64,000 nt of DNA from Brachionus rotundiformis (lineage: Eukaryota; Rotifera; Eurotatoria; Ploima; Brachionidae): NCBI GenBank assembly GCA_016802295.1, contig JAESIW010000129.1, positions 398,414-462,413 of the forward strand. The letters run 5' to 3'. Shown piece after piece: positions 10,285 through 21,856 of this stretch. Below the pieces are notes generated by a model. That model did no database searches. It saw only the letters and a program-made list of their open reading frames with translations, and was not told the origin of the DNA. Positions within the stretch are counted from its first letter, which is position 1. The number at the start of each line of letters is the position of its first letter. A program made the position numbers and the translations under genes.

Positions 10285-12534
10285 AACAGATGAAAAGATG
10301 TTTCAGAGTTAAACAGATGTTTTTTTAAATAATGTTTTAAAAAAGGATATTTGTGATTAAATTGTTTTGTTTAAGAATTTTAAACACTAGAATGATCTAA
10401 TTATTACATTAATTTATTATTCAGTAGTAACCTATCAAATCTAGCCATTATAATGAATTAAAGAGGAAACAGAGACTAGACAATCAATATATATCATAAA
10501 TATCCCTTAATCCGATATAATTTGAATATTTTGTTGTTAAATTACAAATAAAGAATTTAAATGTCTTTGAAATATCTATTATCAATTATCAATTAGTAAA
10601 TTGATAATTATCCATCATATAATGAATATTTGGTACTTTTATGATTATATATATAGTTAGATTATTTAAGTATTTCATGTCTTTGAACTCTATTAATTCT
10701 TAATCTTCTTTCTAAAATCTACCAGATAAGCGTAGACGTTCAAAACTATTGATATAAATCTCTAATCATACGATTATGCGATTATAAATTGCAATTTTTA
10801 GTATTCAGATTTAAACAGACGTTTTTAAAAAAAAATGGTATAAAAAAGGATATTTGTGATTAAATTGTTTCAATTAAGAATTTTAAACGCTCGAATGATC
10901 TTTTTGTGACAATAATATATTTTACTGATGCAACCTATCAAATCTAGCAATTGATTTCAATTAAAGAGGAAATAAAGACTAGATAATACAAATATATCAT
11001 AAATATCCCTTAATCCGATATAATCTGAATATTTTGTTGTTAAATTACAAATAAAGAATTTAAATGTCTCTGAAATATCTATTATAAATTATTTCAATTA
11101 GTAAATTGATAATTATTCATCATTAATTGAATATTTGGTACTATTATGATTATATATATAGATTATTTAAGTATTTCATGTCTTTGAACTCTATTAATTC
11201 TTAATCTTCTTTCTAAAATCTACCAGATAAGCGTAGATATTCAAAACTATTGATATAAATCTCTAATCATACGATTATGCGATTATAAATTGCAATTTTT
11301 GGTATTCACAGTTAAACAGACGTTTTTTTAAATAAAATGGTATAAAAAAGGATATTTGTGATTAAATTGTTTCAATTAAAAATTTTAAACGCGGGAATGA
11401 TCTAATTGTTACAATAATCAATTTTACTGATGCAACCTATCAAATCTAGCAATTAATTTCAATTAAAGAGGAAATAAAGACTAAATAATACAAATATATC
11501 ATAAATATCCCTTAATCCGATATAATTTGAATATTTTGTTGTTAAATTACAAATAAAGAATTTAAATGTCTTTGAAATATCNNNNNNNNNNNNNNNNNNN
11601 NNNNNNNNNNNNNNNNNNNNNNNNNNNNNNNNNNNNNNNNNNNNNNNNNNNNNNNNNNNNNNNNNNNNNNNNNNNNNNNNNNNNNNNNNNNNNNNNNNNN
11701 NNNNNNNNNNNNNTTTGGTACTTTTATGATTATATATATAGATTATTTAAGTATTTCATGTCTTTGAACTCTATTAATTCTTAATCTTCTTTCTAAAATC
11801 TACCAGATAAGCGTAGACATTCAAAACTATTGATATAAATCACTAATCATACGATTATGCGATTATAAATTGCAATTTTTGGTATTCACAGTTAAACAGA
11901 CGTTTTTTTAAATAGAATGGTATAAAAAAGGATATTTGTGATTAAATTGTTTCAATTAAAAATTTAAAACGCAGGAATGATCTTTTTGTCACAATAATTA
12001 ATTTTACTGATGCAACCTATCAAATCTAGCAATAAATTTCAATTAAAGAGGAAATAAAGACTAGATAATACAAATATATCATAAATATCCCTTAATCCGA
12101 TATAATCTGAATATTTTGTTGTTAAATTACAAATAAAGAATTTAAATGTCTCTGAAATATCTATTATCAATTATTTCAATCAGTAAATAGATTATTATCC
12201 ATCAAAAAATGAATATTTGGTACTTTAATGATTATATATATGGATTATTTAAGTATTTCATGCCTTTGAACTCTATTAATTCTTAATCTTCATTCTAAAA
12301 TCTACCAGATAAGCGAAGACATTCAAAACTATTGATATAAATCTCTAATCATACGATTATGCGATTATAAATTGCAATTTTCACTTTTCTGAGTTAAAAA
12401 TATGTTTGTTTAAGAAATGTTTTATAAAATGAGATTTGTGATTAATTTGTTTCAATTAAAAATTTTAAACGCAGGAACGATCTAATTGTTACTATAATTA
12501 ATTTTACTGATGCAACCTATCAAATATAGCAATT
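10285..12534 (+). repeat. Tandem array of ~500-bp LTR-like units (about 4.5 copies, with an assembly gap)
   Basis: The phrase GATTTGTGATTAA and its flanks recur at about 10347, 10850, 11352, 11932 and 12433, giving a period of 501-503 bp except across the N-run. Each unit has a 160-bp part (GTTAAACAGA...TTTTAAACGC...CAACCTATCAAAT) and a 340-bp part shared with 7196-7530. Units differ by scattered substitutions, so copies are closely related but not identical. No coding sequence is visible inside. The array directly follows the integrase of the deleted Ty3/gypsy element and is cut on the right by the 5' LTR of the next element. I read the unit as an amplified LTR; a satellite that captured an LTR is the alternative. 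Confidence 0.8.
11582..11713. other. Assembly gap (132 N)
   Basis: Run of N inside the tandem array. The repeat spacing across it is about 580 bp instead of about 502, so either the gap size is an estimate or an irregular unit is hidden here. Any reading frame that crosses it is artificial. Confidence 0.95.
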
Positions 12535-12740
12535 TGTAGTAATGCAAGTCTAGCTAACTAGCTTGTTTTATTTGACTAACTAGTTTTTTTGATTTTATTT
12601 AAACAAACATTCTAATTAAAAATTAGGTGCGGGGTTTTATATTTAAACTTGAAATTTATTTATGATTTTGGTTGTTTTTTGATTTGGAAAATAAAATATA
12701 TTAAACAAAAGAACATTTGTTTATTTTGTTGAATATTACA
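12535..12740 (+). repeat. 5' LTR of the young Ty3/gypsy element
   Basis: 206 bp, TGTAGTAATG...GAATATTACA, with the usual TG..CA ends. It pairs with 16762-16966; I count about three substitutions and one 1-bp length difference, so about 98% identity and a recent insertion. AATAAA at 12690-12695 is a plausible polyadenylation signal within it. Confidence 0.93.
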
Positions 12741-12742
12741 TC

Positions 12743-12755
12743 TGGCGCAGTGAGC
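12743..12755 (+). promoter_or_regulatory. Primer-binding site, serine-tRNA type
   Basis: TGGCGCAGTGAGC begins two bases after the 5' LTR. The first nine bases match the TGGCGCAGT that is the complement of an animal serine tRNA 3' end and is commonly seen in mag/SURL-lineage Ty3/gypsy elements. The tRNA identity is inferred from memory of those elements. Confidence 0.7.
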
Positions 12756-12763
12756 AAACAAAA

Positions 12764-15700
12764 ATGGCAGAAGGCGGTTTTGGTTGTTTTGATCCCGATA
12801 CTGATGTGTCAACTGTTGGTGTGCGGTGGAAAAGATACAAAGCGAGGTTTGAAAATTACATGGTGGCAAAGACATCGAAGAAGTTTACGGAAATTAGTCA
12901 GGAGGTGAAACTGGCTTCACTTTTGCACTATGTTGGAGATAGGGTATATGAGATGTACCAGTACGTGGCTAAACCGAACCATAGTTATGATGATGTAATT
13001 AGAGAATTAGACGAATTTTTCGTTGAGAAAATCAATATCGAGTATGAGAAATTTGTATTTTCTCAAACAAAACAAGCCAGGAACGAGCTTTTTGATAGTT
13101 TTGTGAATAAGTTGAGAATATTAGTAAAGAATTGTGGGTATAACGATCCAAATTCAGAGATAAAGACAAGGATTATTCAGGGTTGTCAATCAGAAGCATT
13201 AAGAATTCAGGCATTGAACGACGCGGAGATGACACTAGATGATTTGATTAGGAATGGAAGGAACATGGAGTTGGCGAAGATTCAATCGAGTGCGATCGTG
13301 GAAGACAAAGTGAAGATGGTTGGGGCAGTTTGAGCAAAGAATTTTGAAGCAAATTTTAGTGGAAGGAAATGCGATTATTGTGGAAAAACTCATAAACCTG
13401 GAGCAGCGAACTGTCCAGCGAAAGGCAAGAAATGCAACAAATGTGCGAGATTAAATCATTTTAGTGTAGTGTGCAGATCCAGTATGGGAGAGAAATTTGA
13501 TAAAAGTAGAACTGAGCGTCGAGTTGGATGTGTGACTGTCAACAAGGAGACTGATGAATATGTGTTTTCAGTATCATTTGGGAAGTTGGACTTACCAACT
13601 ACCGAAGTGGAGATGGCTGAAGAGAAACTTAAGGTGAAGATGTTGATAGATACAGGATGTAGTCTTAACATTATTGATGAGCCAACATACGAGAAATTTC
13701 GTGTAAAACCAAAATTAGAGAATGTGAGTGGCCAAGTATATGGATTTCAGAACAAAAACCCTCTAACGTTTAGGGGTGAGTTTAAGACTCAGATAAGTTA
13801 TGGAACAAAGGGAATTGATGCAAGGCTAGCAGTCATCAGAGGAGCTGAGAGATGTTTACTTGGATATAGTTCAGCCTCAGAGTTGGGATTAGTGAAAGTT
13901 ATACATAATATGGAGGAGAAAATTATCCATGGCAGCAATAAAGAGTATTGGGAGAAGCGGTACCCGGAGGTTTTCAGTGACAAGTTGGGTAACTTAAAAG
14001 ATTTTGAAATAGAATTGGACATTGATGAGACGGTTAAACCAGTGTATATGAAGCACGAGAGGATTCCATTTAATTTAAGGGAGAAGCTTGAAGAGATAGT
14101 GAGGAGTGGGTTAGAGGATGGAGTGTTTGAAGAAGCGAGAGGTCCTACCAAATGGTTATTACCAGCAATGCTTGTGCCAAAGTCAGACAATAGATTAAGT
14201 TTTGTTATAGACGCAAGTCCGGCAAATCGAGCCATTAAGCGAACTAGACATGTGTTACCAACAACCGAAGATTTGATTTATGGGATAAATGGAGCCAAAG
14301 TTTTTAGCAAGATAGATTTGAAGGATGGTTATCATCAGTGTACTTTAGCTGAAAAGTCTAGAGAGATTACAACTTTTAGCACACATTTTGGATTATTTCG
14401 CTACAAGCGTTTGTTACAGGGCATTAATGCGGCACCAGAGATTTTTCATAGAATTATTAAGACGCAGATTGTCGATGGATTGCATGGGGTGAAGAATTTA
14501 ATGGACGACATTTTGGTATTTGGAGAAACGAAAGAAGAGCACGACGAACGACTGGACAAAGTGCTTAAGCGGCTTAGTGATAAAGGTTTGACGGTGAACC
14601 GGAAAAAATGTGAAATTGGAAGAGAAAAAGTCGAGTTCTATGGGTTGGAATTTTCAAGTGATGGTATCAGGATGACTGATGACAAGATCAAGGCGTTGAA
14701 GGAGGCGGCGAACCCTACAACACCAGGAGAGATCCACAGTTTGTTAGGTTTGAGTACATACTGTTCGAGATTTATTAAAAATCATTCAGAGATAACTGAT
14801 CAGCTGAGACAGTTAACACGTGGAAAAAACAAGTGGAAATGGGATTCTGACCAAGAGAAAGCATTGAAGATGCTTAAAGAAGCAGCGACCGGAAATGTCC
14901 TAAGCTATTACAATACGAAATGGAAGACAGAATTGGTAGTGGATGCAAGTCCAGTGGGGCTTGGAGCGATATTATTACAGCGAAACCCAAAGGATACGGA
15001 AGACGTTAGGATCATAGCATATGGGAGTCGATCTCTTACGGATGTTGAGAGGCGGTATTCGCAAATTGAAAAAGAATGTTTGGCTATTGTTTGGGGATGC
15101 GAAAAGTTTCATATATACTTGTATGGTAGAGTTTTTGTGATAAAAACAGACAACAAGGCATTGGAGTTCATTTTCAAACGATCAGGCAAGAAAACCCCTC
15201 TTCGAATAGAGCGTTGGTCGATTCGACTAAATGAATACGACTTCAAAGTTGAGCACATGCCTGGGAACAGCAACCCAGCAGATTATTTATCAAGGAAGCC
15301 GATTGAAAGTGTTGAATCGAATCAAAAAGATATTGAGCTTTATGTGAATTATGTTTTTGAACAGTCGGTTCCAAGTTCAATCACGCATGAACAAATAATT
15401 GAGCACACGAAGCAGGACAAGGTTTTACAAGAGCTAATTAAGAGAATTCGTGGTCTGAAAGTGAACATGGCGAATAGACTGTCCAAGAGCTATGATAATG
15501 TTTTTCATGAGTTGACTGTGACTGATCAAGATGTTGTTATGAGAGGAGATGTAGTTGTTCTACCTGAGAGTTTGATTAATAAAGTTATTGATTTGGCACA
15601 TGAAGGACACCAGGGGATAACGAAAACTAAAGCGTTAATTCGGAGCATGGTATGGTTTCCAGGGTTAGATGGATCGGTGCTGAGAAGACTGAAAGATTGT

Positions 15701-16696
15701 TTGGTATGTCAAGTGAATAGTACAAAAGACAATTTTGAACCATTACGGATGAGTGAAATGCCAAATGGCGCATGGCAATATTTGTCTATTGATTTTTATG
15801 GTCCTACACCATCAAATACATATTTAATTCTTATATTTTGTGACTATTCAAGGTTTGTTTTGGTAGAAGAAGTGTTGACTACAGCTGCTAAGTATGTGAT
15901 ACCAGTTTTGCATGGAATATGGGTCTTAATTGGAATTCCATAGGGGATTAGGACAGACAACGGTCCACCCTTTAATGGTTCGGACTTTGAAACATTTTGT
16001 AGAGTTTTCGCAGTCAAGCACAGGCTTATAACCCCATACTGGCCAAGGGCTAATGGTGAAGTGGAACAGTTCAACAGGAATTTGACCAAGGTGATGAGGA
16101 ATTCGGCTGTGAAAGGTGTAAGTTGGAAGAAAGAGTTAAACACATTTTTGGGAACATATAGAGCGTCTCCACATACTACCACTGGAGTTCCACCTGCTAG
16201 ACTAATATTTAGATTTTGCAATACTAGTAGATTGGCGAGGGTAAAACCGGAAATGGAAATGGTGGACGATTTGGACAAGAAAGCGAGAAAGAAGGATTTG
16301 GTAGCGAAAAGAAAGATGAAAGAGTATGCTGACGACAAACAAAAGAGCAAAGAGACTAATTTAGCGGAAAATGATTGGGTGCTATACAGGAAGCCAAGAG
16401 GTAAAGTGTTTGACAAACTGGAACCAGTGAGAGATACAAGTCCATGGAGAGTGGTTGAAGTCAAAGGGAGTATGGTGACAGCGGAGTCGAGTGCCGGAGA
16501 GCAGGTCACTAGGAACTCATCAAGTTTCAAGAAATTAAATCAAGATAGAATGGATACTCAAATGGTTGAGAGTCATGAAGCTGTGGGAGAACAACAACAT
16601 GAGACAAATGGGACTCAGTTGAGGAGGTCAACGAGAGCTGGTCGAAGTCAAATTGAGAAGTTACAATTGAACACTGGGAAAAAGAGTTATTTATAG
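12764..16696 (+). pseudogene. gag-pol polyprotein of the Ty3/gypsy element, one frame interrupted by two stop codons
   Basis: All parts share one frame, broken only by TGA (13331-13333) and TAG (15941-15943). In order: gag capsid (residues about 1-200), two zinc knuckles (CDYCGKTHKPGAANC and CNKCARLNHFSVVC), retropepsin (MLIDTGCS near 13646), reverse transcriptase (FSKIDLKDGYHQ, LLQGINAAPEIF, and the active site as LMDD at about 14498-14509), RNase H (LVVDASPVGLGAILL, IKTDNKALEFI), integrase zinc finger (H-x4-H ... CLVCQ), and integrase core with SIDFYGP, RTDNGPPF and NGEVEQFNR. A basic C-terminal tail ends at TAG 16694-16696. The canonical YxDD is LMDD. Only point mutations inactivate it, consistent with a young copy; readthrough of the first stop, at the gag/knuckle border, cannot be ruled out. 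Confidence 0.9.
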
Positions 16697-16761
16697 GTTT
16701 AGTTAGTATTTAAATTTTGTAATAGTAGAACTTTAAAAAAAAAAAAAAATAGAGGGGAAGA

Positions 16762-16966
16762 TGTAGTAATGCAAGTCTAGCTAACTAGCTTGTTTTATTT
16801 GACTAACTAGTTTGTTTGATTTTATTTAAACAAACATTCTAATTAAAAATTAGGTGCGGGGTTTTATATTTAAACTTGAATTTTATTTATGATTGTGGTT
16901 GTTTTTGATTTGGAAAATAAAATATATTAAACAAAAGAACATTTGTTTATTTTGTTGAATATTACA
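16762..16966 (+). repeat. 3' LTR of the young Ty3/gypsy element
   Basis: 205 bp, beginning TGTAGTAATG directly after the polypurine tract and ending ATTACA. It is nearly identical to the 5' LTR. Confidence 0.93.
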
Positions 16967-17653
16967 ATTACTTAACCTTTGCTTCAGTCAGATCTTAAGT
17001 GGTTATTGGTTTCTATGTTTCTGGTGCTCGTATTAACATACGCCCTTGAGATGTCCATTGAAGGATTATGTCCGTTATTCGTGGTTTTAATTCTAATTAC
17101 ATCTTAGGATTATACCAATTCTTGATTTCTTAAAGCGTTCCCATCTCCTCACTTCCCAAGTTTATGAATTGGCTTACATACTCGATTTCGTTCAGATCCA
17201 TGAAATAATAAAACTAGTTCAAAATTAATTGGAAATAATTTTGATTAAATTTAACTCTATTTGGCATTAAGACTATTAAATTCTAAAAAATGGTTTTTGT
17301 AATATTATTTAGAAAATCTGGTATCTCATCTTATCTCATCAGCCTTGGCTTTTGTTGAGTATTTTGATAATTGACTCGATTTAAATGTAATTTAAAAGTT
17401 GGTCAAAATAGCACCATCATAATTTAGCCATGGAATCTTTCAATAATCTGCCACTGTCATGTCTTAACATATCTTGCCTAATTCTTTTAAAAATACATTC
17501 TTTATTATCTTAAGTGAATTTTATTAAGTTAAGTGAAAGAAATATTTGCAAATTTTCAAAAAAAATTTTGTTAAATTTTATATTTATATTAAGCATTAGA
17601 TATTTAAATATTGAATTTATAATTTCTAGTGTTAGAAAATCAGTAATCGAAAT
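16967..17653. other. Non-coding flank, possible old LINE fragment on the minus strand
   Basis: Slightly richer in GC than its surroundings up to about 17200. On the minus strand a short stretch near 17190-17140 reads EYVSQFINLGSEEMG, faintly like the F-x-LGS segment of LINE reverse transcriptases. It is too short and too broken to be sure. The remainder is AT-rich. Confidence 0.25.
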
Positions 17654-19041
17654 ATGAACTTGGTAAAAACATTGGGTAACCAGTCCACCTTAAACCATTA
17701 TAAAATTAATTAAAATAATTAAATAAGCTATTGGTCAATTAAATTTATACTCTGCAAAATATCTAACTAGTCTGACTCAAGTCAACTTTTATTCTAAAAA
17801 CACCAAAACTCAGCGCAAAAAGCAGCCACATGAAGCTAAATCTCAGGCCAAATGGTTGGGCAGAAATAAAGGGTAATTTTAAAAAAAATGTTACATAAGA
17901 TCATTAGAATGAACCAAAAAATATAGGCAGCAAATAGTTGAAGAAACAGTTGATAAACTTGTCTCCCAGCGTCAAATAGTTGATCCGGTATGGCTCATGA
18001 ACGAGTACAAAATTCAAAATTTCAAAATAGAAGATGCCATAAATTTTCATAAAGAACTGGCCAGACCAGATATGCTTAACAATCTGGATGGATTTTTAAG
18101 TGTTAGATTTCTTTTAGACATGACTACGAAAAAAAAGGTAAAATCAATCAATTTTAAAAAAATAAATTTCGATTTTTTTTTCCAAGACCAAGTTTATGGA
18201 CAATTTTAAAGGCAACATTTATTTTCCACATTTTTTCGCTGATGGTCTAAAAAAAGAAGTGGTTGCTATATGCAAAGTAAAATTTGAATTTTCTAAAATT
18301 AAAAAAATAGATAAAAAAAAAATTAAGAATGATGCTGAGACAGAGGCATGTCGAAATGCAGGTGCTTTATTTGCAGGTTATGATGACATTTTGAAAAAAG
18401 TAATTTCCAACTTTTTTAATTGATGCTTGGATAATACAAATTAAGTTCGAAAAAGGTGAAATTTCGGACCAGAGCTATGATTTTTTGGTCTGTACTCCAG
18501 AAACTTTTCCAGACGTAATGTTGCTTAAAAAGAAAATAAACAAAGATAAAATTCCGTCCGTAAAAACAAGTAAATTTAAAATTTTGTTGCCTAGACCTAT
18601 TTCTAATTTACTAATTAAGATACTGTGACAGAAAATATCGCCCAGACAGTCAAGTATTTGCATTTGTCCAAAGATTATGAAACAACAAAAACAAGCGATG
18701 AACAAGCAATTTTAAAGACAAAAATTGGACCGGTAGATATTGCCAAAAATCAATATCAAATATTAAATTTTTTTTAGTTAAATTTCGAAACAAGTCAACT
18801 TGTTGAAAATTTAGAAGCTTTGATTGAAAAGATTAAAACACACAAAAAAATTGCCGCAGGTAATTTTAAAATATTGTTTTTTTCTTCAAATTACTTTTAT
18901 TTATTTATCTTCCCAGATTATTTTATCACGAGTTGTGTTTTATTTGCACCACCTTCGACTGAAAAGTTTCGAGTAGACATTTCACGTTTTCAACAAGTAC
19001 CAAATGAAGAAAATGAAGAAAAAGACTCTTTGGCACAATAA
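17654..19041 (+). CDS. MRPL1: Mitochondrial ribosomal protein uL1m
   Basis: Nine exons join in frame: 17654-17675, 17728-17872, 17927-18137, 18187-18276, 18328-18399, 18446-18569, 18620-18732, 18778-18859 and 18917-19041. Introns are 45-57 bp with GT..AG ends. The 327-residue product matches the usual length of MRPL1, a protein of the L1 stalk of the large mitochondrial ribosomal subunit. The N-terminus (MNLVKTLAIGQLNLYSAKYL) is basic/hydroxylated without acids, as in a mitochondrial presequence, followed by a basic segment. The L1 fold is recognised from LDMTTKKK, FMDNFKGNIYFPHFFADG, VVAICK, NAGALFAGYDDILKK, FLVCTPETFPDVM, ENLEALIEKIKTHK and CVLFAPPSTEKFRVDISRF. AATAAA at 19073-19078 may be the poly(A) signal. 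The first two exons (start and leader) are the least certain part. Confidence 0.88.
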
Positions 19042-20066
19042 TTAACCTTTTTTTTTTCGAAATTAATTTCAAAATAAATTTTAGAAGTAAATTTTTTTGC
19101 TATTTTTAAATTCAGCATCAAGGAGTATGTGTTTATAGACATTTTTCTTGGATAAATAAATAAAGCTACCACTGAAACTCAAAAAATTTATTAACTCAAT
19201 AAATTATAAATATTTTTGAGAATAATTTAAAATTTAAAAAAACATATATTTTCAATACAGCTTTATGGCTTTAAACAAATTCTAATATATTTTCAATCGT
19301 ACTTGGTTTTAAATTTAAATCAATGTTTACAAATAAACAAATAAACAAAATTTAATTTAAAAATATTAAAAAAAAGTTAACATAACAACGTATTTTATGT
19401 GATGAATTGGGTTTCTATTTTAATTTTTTAAGTAGGAAAAGATTTGAAGGCTGTTTAACAAAATACGCCTAACTTTTATTACTTTTTTTACAAATTTAAT
19501 ATTAAAAGTTTAAAATAATAATTATATTTAAGTGTTTTTAATTCAAAAATTTCATTTTTTTCGAAGAGATTGATTATCAACTATCAAGCATAAACTTGGC
19601 ATATAACCATTTTCCATTAATTTTTAATTAATGAATATTTATTATTTTGAAATTTATTCGATTTGAATTGAAAAAATTAGTAAAAAAAACATATTTTTAA
19701 ACTTTACAACTTGAAAAACTTAATTTCAATCGTTTCCAAGCAATTACATTATTCGCTTAAGGAAAACACTATTTACATTTTAGCTGTAAATACTGCTCTG
19801 GAAAAAAATAAACAAAAATATTTGAATATTTTATTAGATTAAACCCTGTATGTGAACAAAAATTGCCATGCGTCTGAAAATAAATTTTAATTTAAGGATT
19901 CTTTTCGGTAAACAAAAGCTTATTTTAAAAAAAAAGTATAATTCTTTCTAGTTAATTAAATGTTCTAAAGTTTTTTTGGCTGTCTTTAATTTAGACTCGG
20001 GGATAATTTAAAAGCATTTAATTTTTAGTAAAATTTCGAAGAATTTTTCAATTTTAATTGTTCAAA
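19042..20066. other. AT-rich intergenic stretch
   Basis: Contains the 3' UTR of the uL1m gene (AATAAA at 19073 and 19155) and the presumed promoter of the gene at 20067. No coding or RNA gene recognised. Confidence 0.5.
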
Positions 20067-20855
20067 ATGGATAAAAAATCAAACAAAGAAAATGTATATT
20101 TCAGCACCTTGTCCAATATACCAATGTTTGAACAGGCCCATATAACCAACCGTAATTTTTACAAAACAACTTATGGCGATGAATTCCAAAAGAAAAACCG
20201 ATTTGTTGATAACCCCAGATTGTTCAAGCCACTTGATTTTAGTGTTACTCAAAGCTACGACTTTAAGACTCTTTCGAACAAGCTTGAGGATAAAAACAAC
20301 CAAGATAACAATTACCATGACATGAAAAATAATCGATTTCTGAACAATCAATTTCAAATACAAAATCCTTATAAAATACCAGAAATACCATCTTATATAA
20401 AGCGGGATAATTTTTTTCAGTCCAATTCAGAACGTAACGTGGCCTATTTGCATACCCACACTGGCGGACTTTATCCCATAATTCCGTCAGAACAAGAAAA
20501 GCAGGAAATAAAGCGTCATCAAGCAGGCTCATTTGAGAATTTTTTTTCCGATAAGTTTACTGAATCACATTCAAGTTTTAATGGTAAAAAGCCATTGGTT
20601 TCGAGCGCCAAAATTATGTCACACCTCAGAGAGGACAATATGTTTCATACAAATAAGGGTTTAAATATTGGCTATTTAAAGACCAGTAATGGTTCGTTGG
20701 TTACTTATGTTCCATATAAGGAGGAAAAAGACAAAAGCGCTGACTATTTTAATTTGGTATCAAGTAGAGTATTTGATGATGCTAATAATTCCAAGTTGCA
20801 TAATCCTAACAGCCAAATAAAAAGAAATTCTTCAACTATTAAAAAATACTATTAA
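20067..20855 (+). CDS. Unknown 262-aa protein with an internal duplication
   Basis: Single-exon frame beginning at ATG 20067 (AAAATGG context) and ending TAA 20853-20855. It is hydrophilic, rich in Asn, Lys, Phe and Tyr, and lacks a signal peptide, membrane segment or Cys motif. Two stretches resemble each other: RDNFFQSNSERNVAYLHTHT followed by GGLYPIIPSEQEK, and EDNMFHTNKGLNIGYLKTSN followed by GSLVTYVPYKEEK, both then running into an F-rich segment. So at least two copies of a ~48-residue unit (about residues 114-165 and 190-240) occur. The N-terminal part, rich in aromatic residues and Asn, might hold a third, weaker copy. Protein-like codon choice and length argue for a real gene. I do not recognise a family; a ciliary or cytoskeletal short-repeat protein would be a guess. 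Confidence 0.6.
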   Translation: MDKKSNKENVYFSTLSNIPMFEQAHITNRNFYKTTYGDEFQKKNRFVDNPRLFKPLDFSVTQSYDFKTLSNKLEDKNNQDNNYHDMKNNRFLNNQFQIQNPYKIPEIPSYIKRDNFFQSNSERNVAYLHTHTGGLYPIIPSEQEKQEIKRHQAGSFENFFSDKFTESHSSFNGKKPLVSSAKIMSHLREDNMFHTNKGLNIGYLKTSNGSLVTYVPYKEEKDKSADYFNLVSSRVFDDANNSKLHNPNSQIKRNSSTIKKYY

Positions 20856-21658
20856 GTAAATATTTATTTTCGTTTTTTAAGATGATTTATTAACAATTTA
20901 TTTTAATTTTCTAGAAAAATTGAATAAAATTAAATAAAATTTAAAAAAAAGGTCAGTCTTTCGATGCTTTCATTGATGAGGCATTGCTGGAGGATGATAA
21001 CTCTGATCATGTATTTCTGGTTTGTATGTAAACAATACAATTATCACCCACAAGTGCAATAATAACTTAAATTAAAAAATTAGCTTTTTACTGTATTTAA
21101 ATTTTGATTTTATTTTAGTATTTAAAAATTTTTAAATTTATTTTTATTTAATAAAAAGTATTAAAAAATTAATAAGTAAGAAATCTTTAATTGCCTTTTA
21201 TTTGAAAAATGCTTAAAACAAATTTTAAAGAAATTATTGTTATTTTTTTATATACAAAAAATATCTTAAAGTTAAGTTCGCATGACTTTAAGTCATTTTA
21301 AATAATATTCTAAATTTTTACTTTGAAAAATATAATTTGTTTTTAATACATGTTTTTTTTCAAAAATATCAAAAAACATTTTGAGCTTAAAATTTTTAAC
21401 TAATAATTAAAAATTTTAAATTAAGTTCAAGATTAAATTTTTGAGCTAGAAAAAGGGAATATTAAACTTCAATGTCCGAGTTAAACTTAATTTTAAATTT
21501 TTTTCATATATTTAAATTAATTAAAAATATAATCAATTGGTAATTTACTATTTATTATTTAAGCCTTTCTCTATTTTTAAATAAAAATATAAATGGTTAT
21601 TTATATATTTATATTATATTATTTTGTCTCTTAGACTTTTAATTTTTACTTTTAAACT
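20856..21658. other. Intergenic stretch with one coding-like scrap
   Basis: Around 20952-21020 the plus strand reads GQSFDAFIDEALLEDDN and a few more codons. It is GC-richer than its surroundings and preceded by AAAAG, like an isolated exon or a transposon scrap. The rest is AT-rich without recognisable content. Confidence 0.3.
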
Positions 21659-21856
21659 ATGGAATCAGACCCTGATTACATACTTATTCAACCTTACCAT
21701 TCCGAAAGTGATACCGAAAGCACAGTTTACAATATAATATCAATATTAAATGATACAAAACTACAGCAAGCTATAATGATTGACATAGATGCTTTATGTT
21801 TAAATCAAACAGACAAGTTATTCGACAAAAATGAAAGAATTCTTAGGTTATTTTGA
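21659..21856 (+). CDS. Possible small 65-aa protein or first exon
   Basis: ATG-initiated frame, acidic and Asp/Ser-rich at the start (MESDPDYILIQPYHSESDTE), ending at TGA. The composition is more protein-like than the random AT-rich frames nearby. CTTAG/GTTATT near the end could be a donor site, so it may be a first exon, but I found no partner exon. No family recognised. Confidence 0.3.
   Translation: MESDPDYILIQPYHSESDTESTVYNIISILNDTKLQQAIMIDIDALCLNQTDKLFDKNERILRLF

Larger units (their letters stand above)
12535..16966 (+). mobile_element. Nearly complete Ty3/gypsy retrotransposon (mag-like)
   Basis: The element has two ~206-bp LTRs, a primer-binding site, one gag-pol frame, and a polypurine tract (AGAGGGGAAGA, 16751-16761) just before the 3' LTR. 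Total length is 4.43 kb. It inserted into the tandem LTR-like array: the left flank ends inside a unit (CAAATATAGCAATT). The right flank (ATTACTTAACC) does not resume the array, and no 4-6 bp target duplication is evident; only ATT is shared. Short LTRs, the TGGCGCAGT binding site and a single gag-pol frame suit the mag lineage. Confidence 0.92.

Noticed and set aside
11566..11784. Open frame across the N-run
   Set aside because: It exists only because unknown bases contain no stops; it spans the assembly gap in a non-coding repeat.
13456..14235. Minus-strand frames opposite gag-pol
   Set aside because: Shadows of the plus-strand pol frame; no family features.
15844..16530. 228-aa minus-strand frame
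   Set aside because: Antisense shadow of the integrase region, Ser/Leu-rich composition from reverse-complemented Lys/Glu codons.
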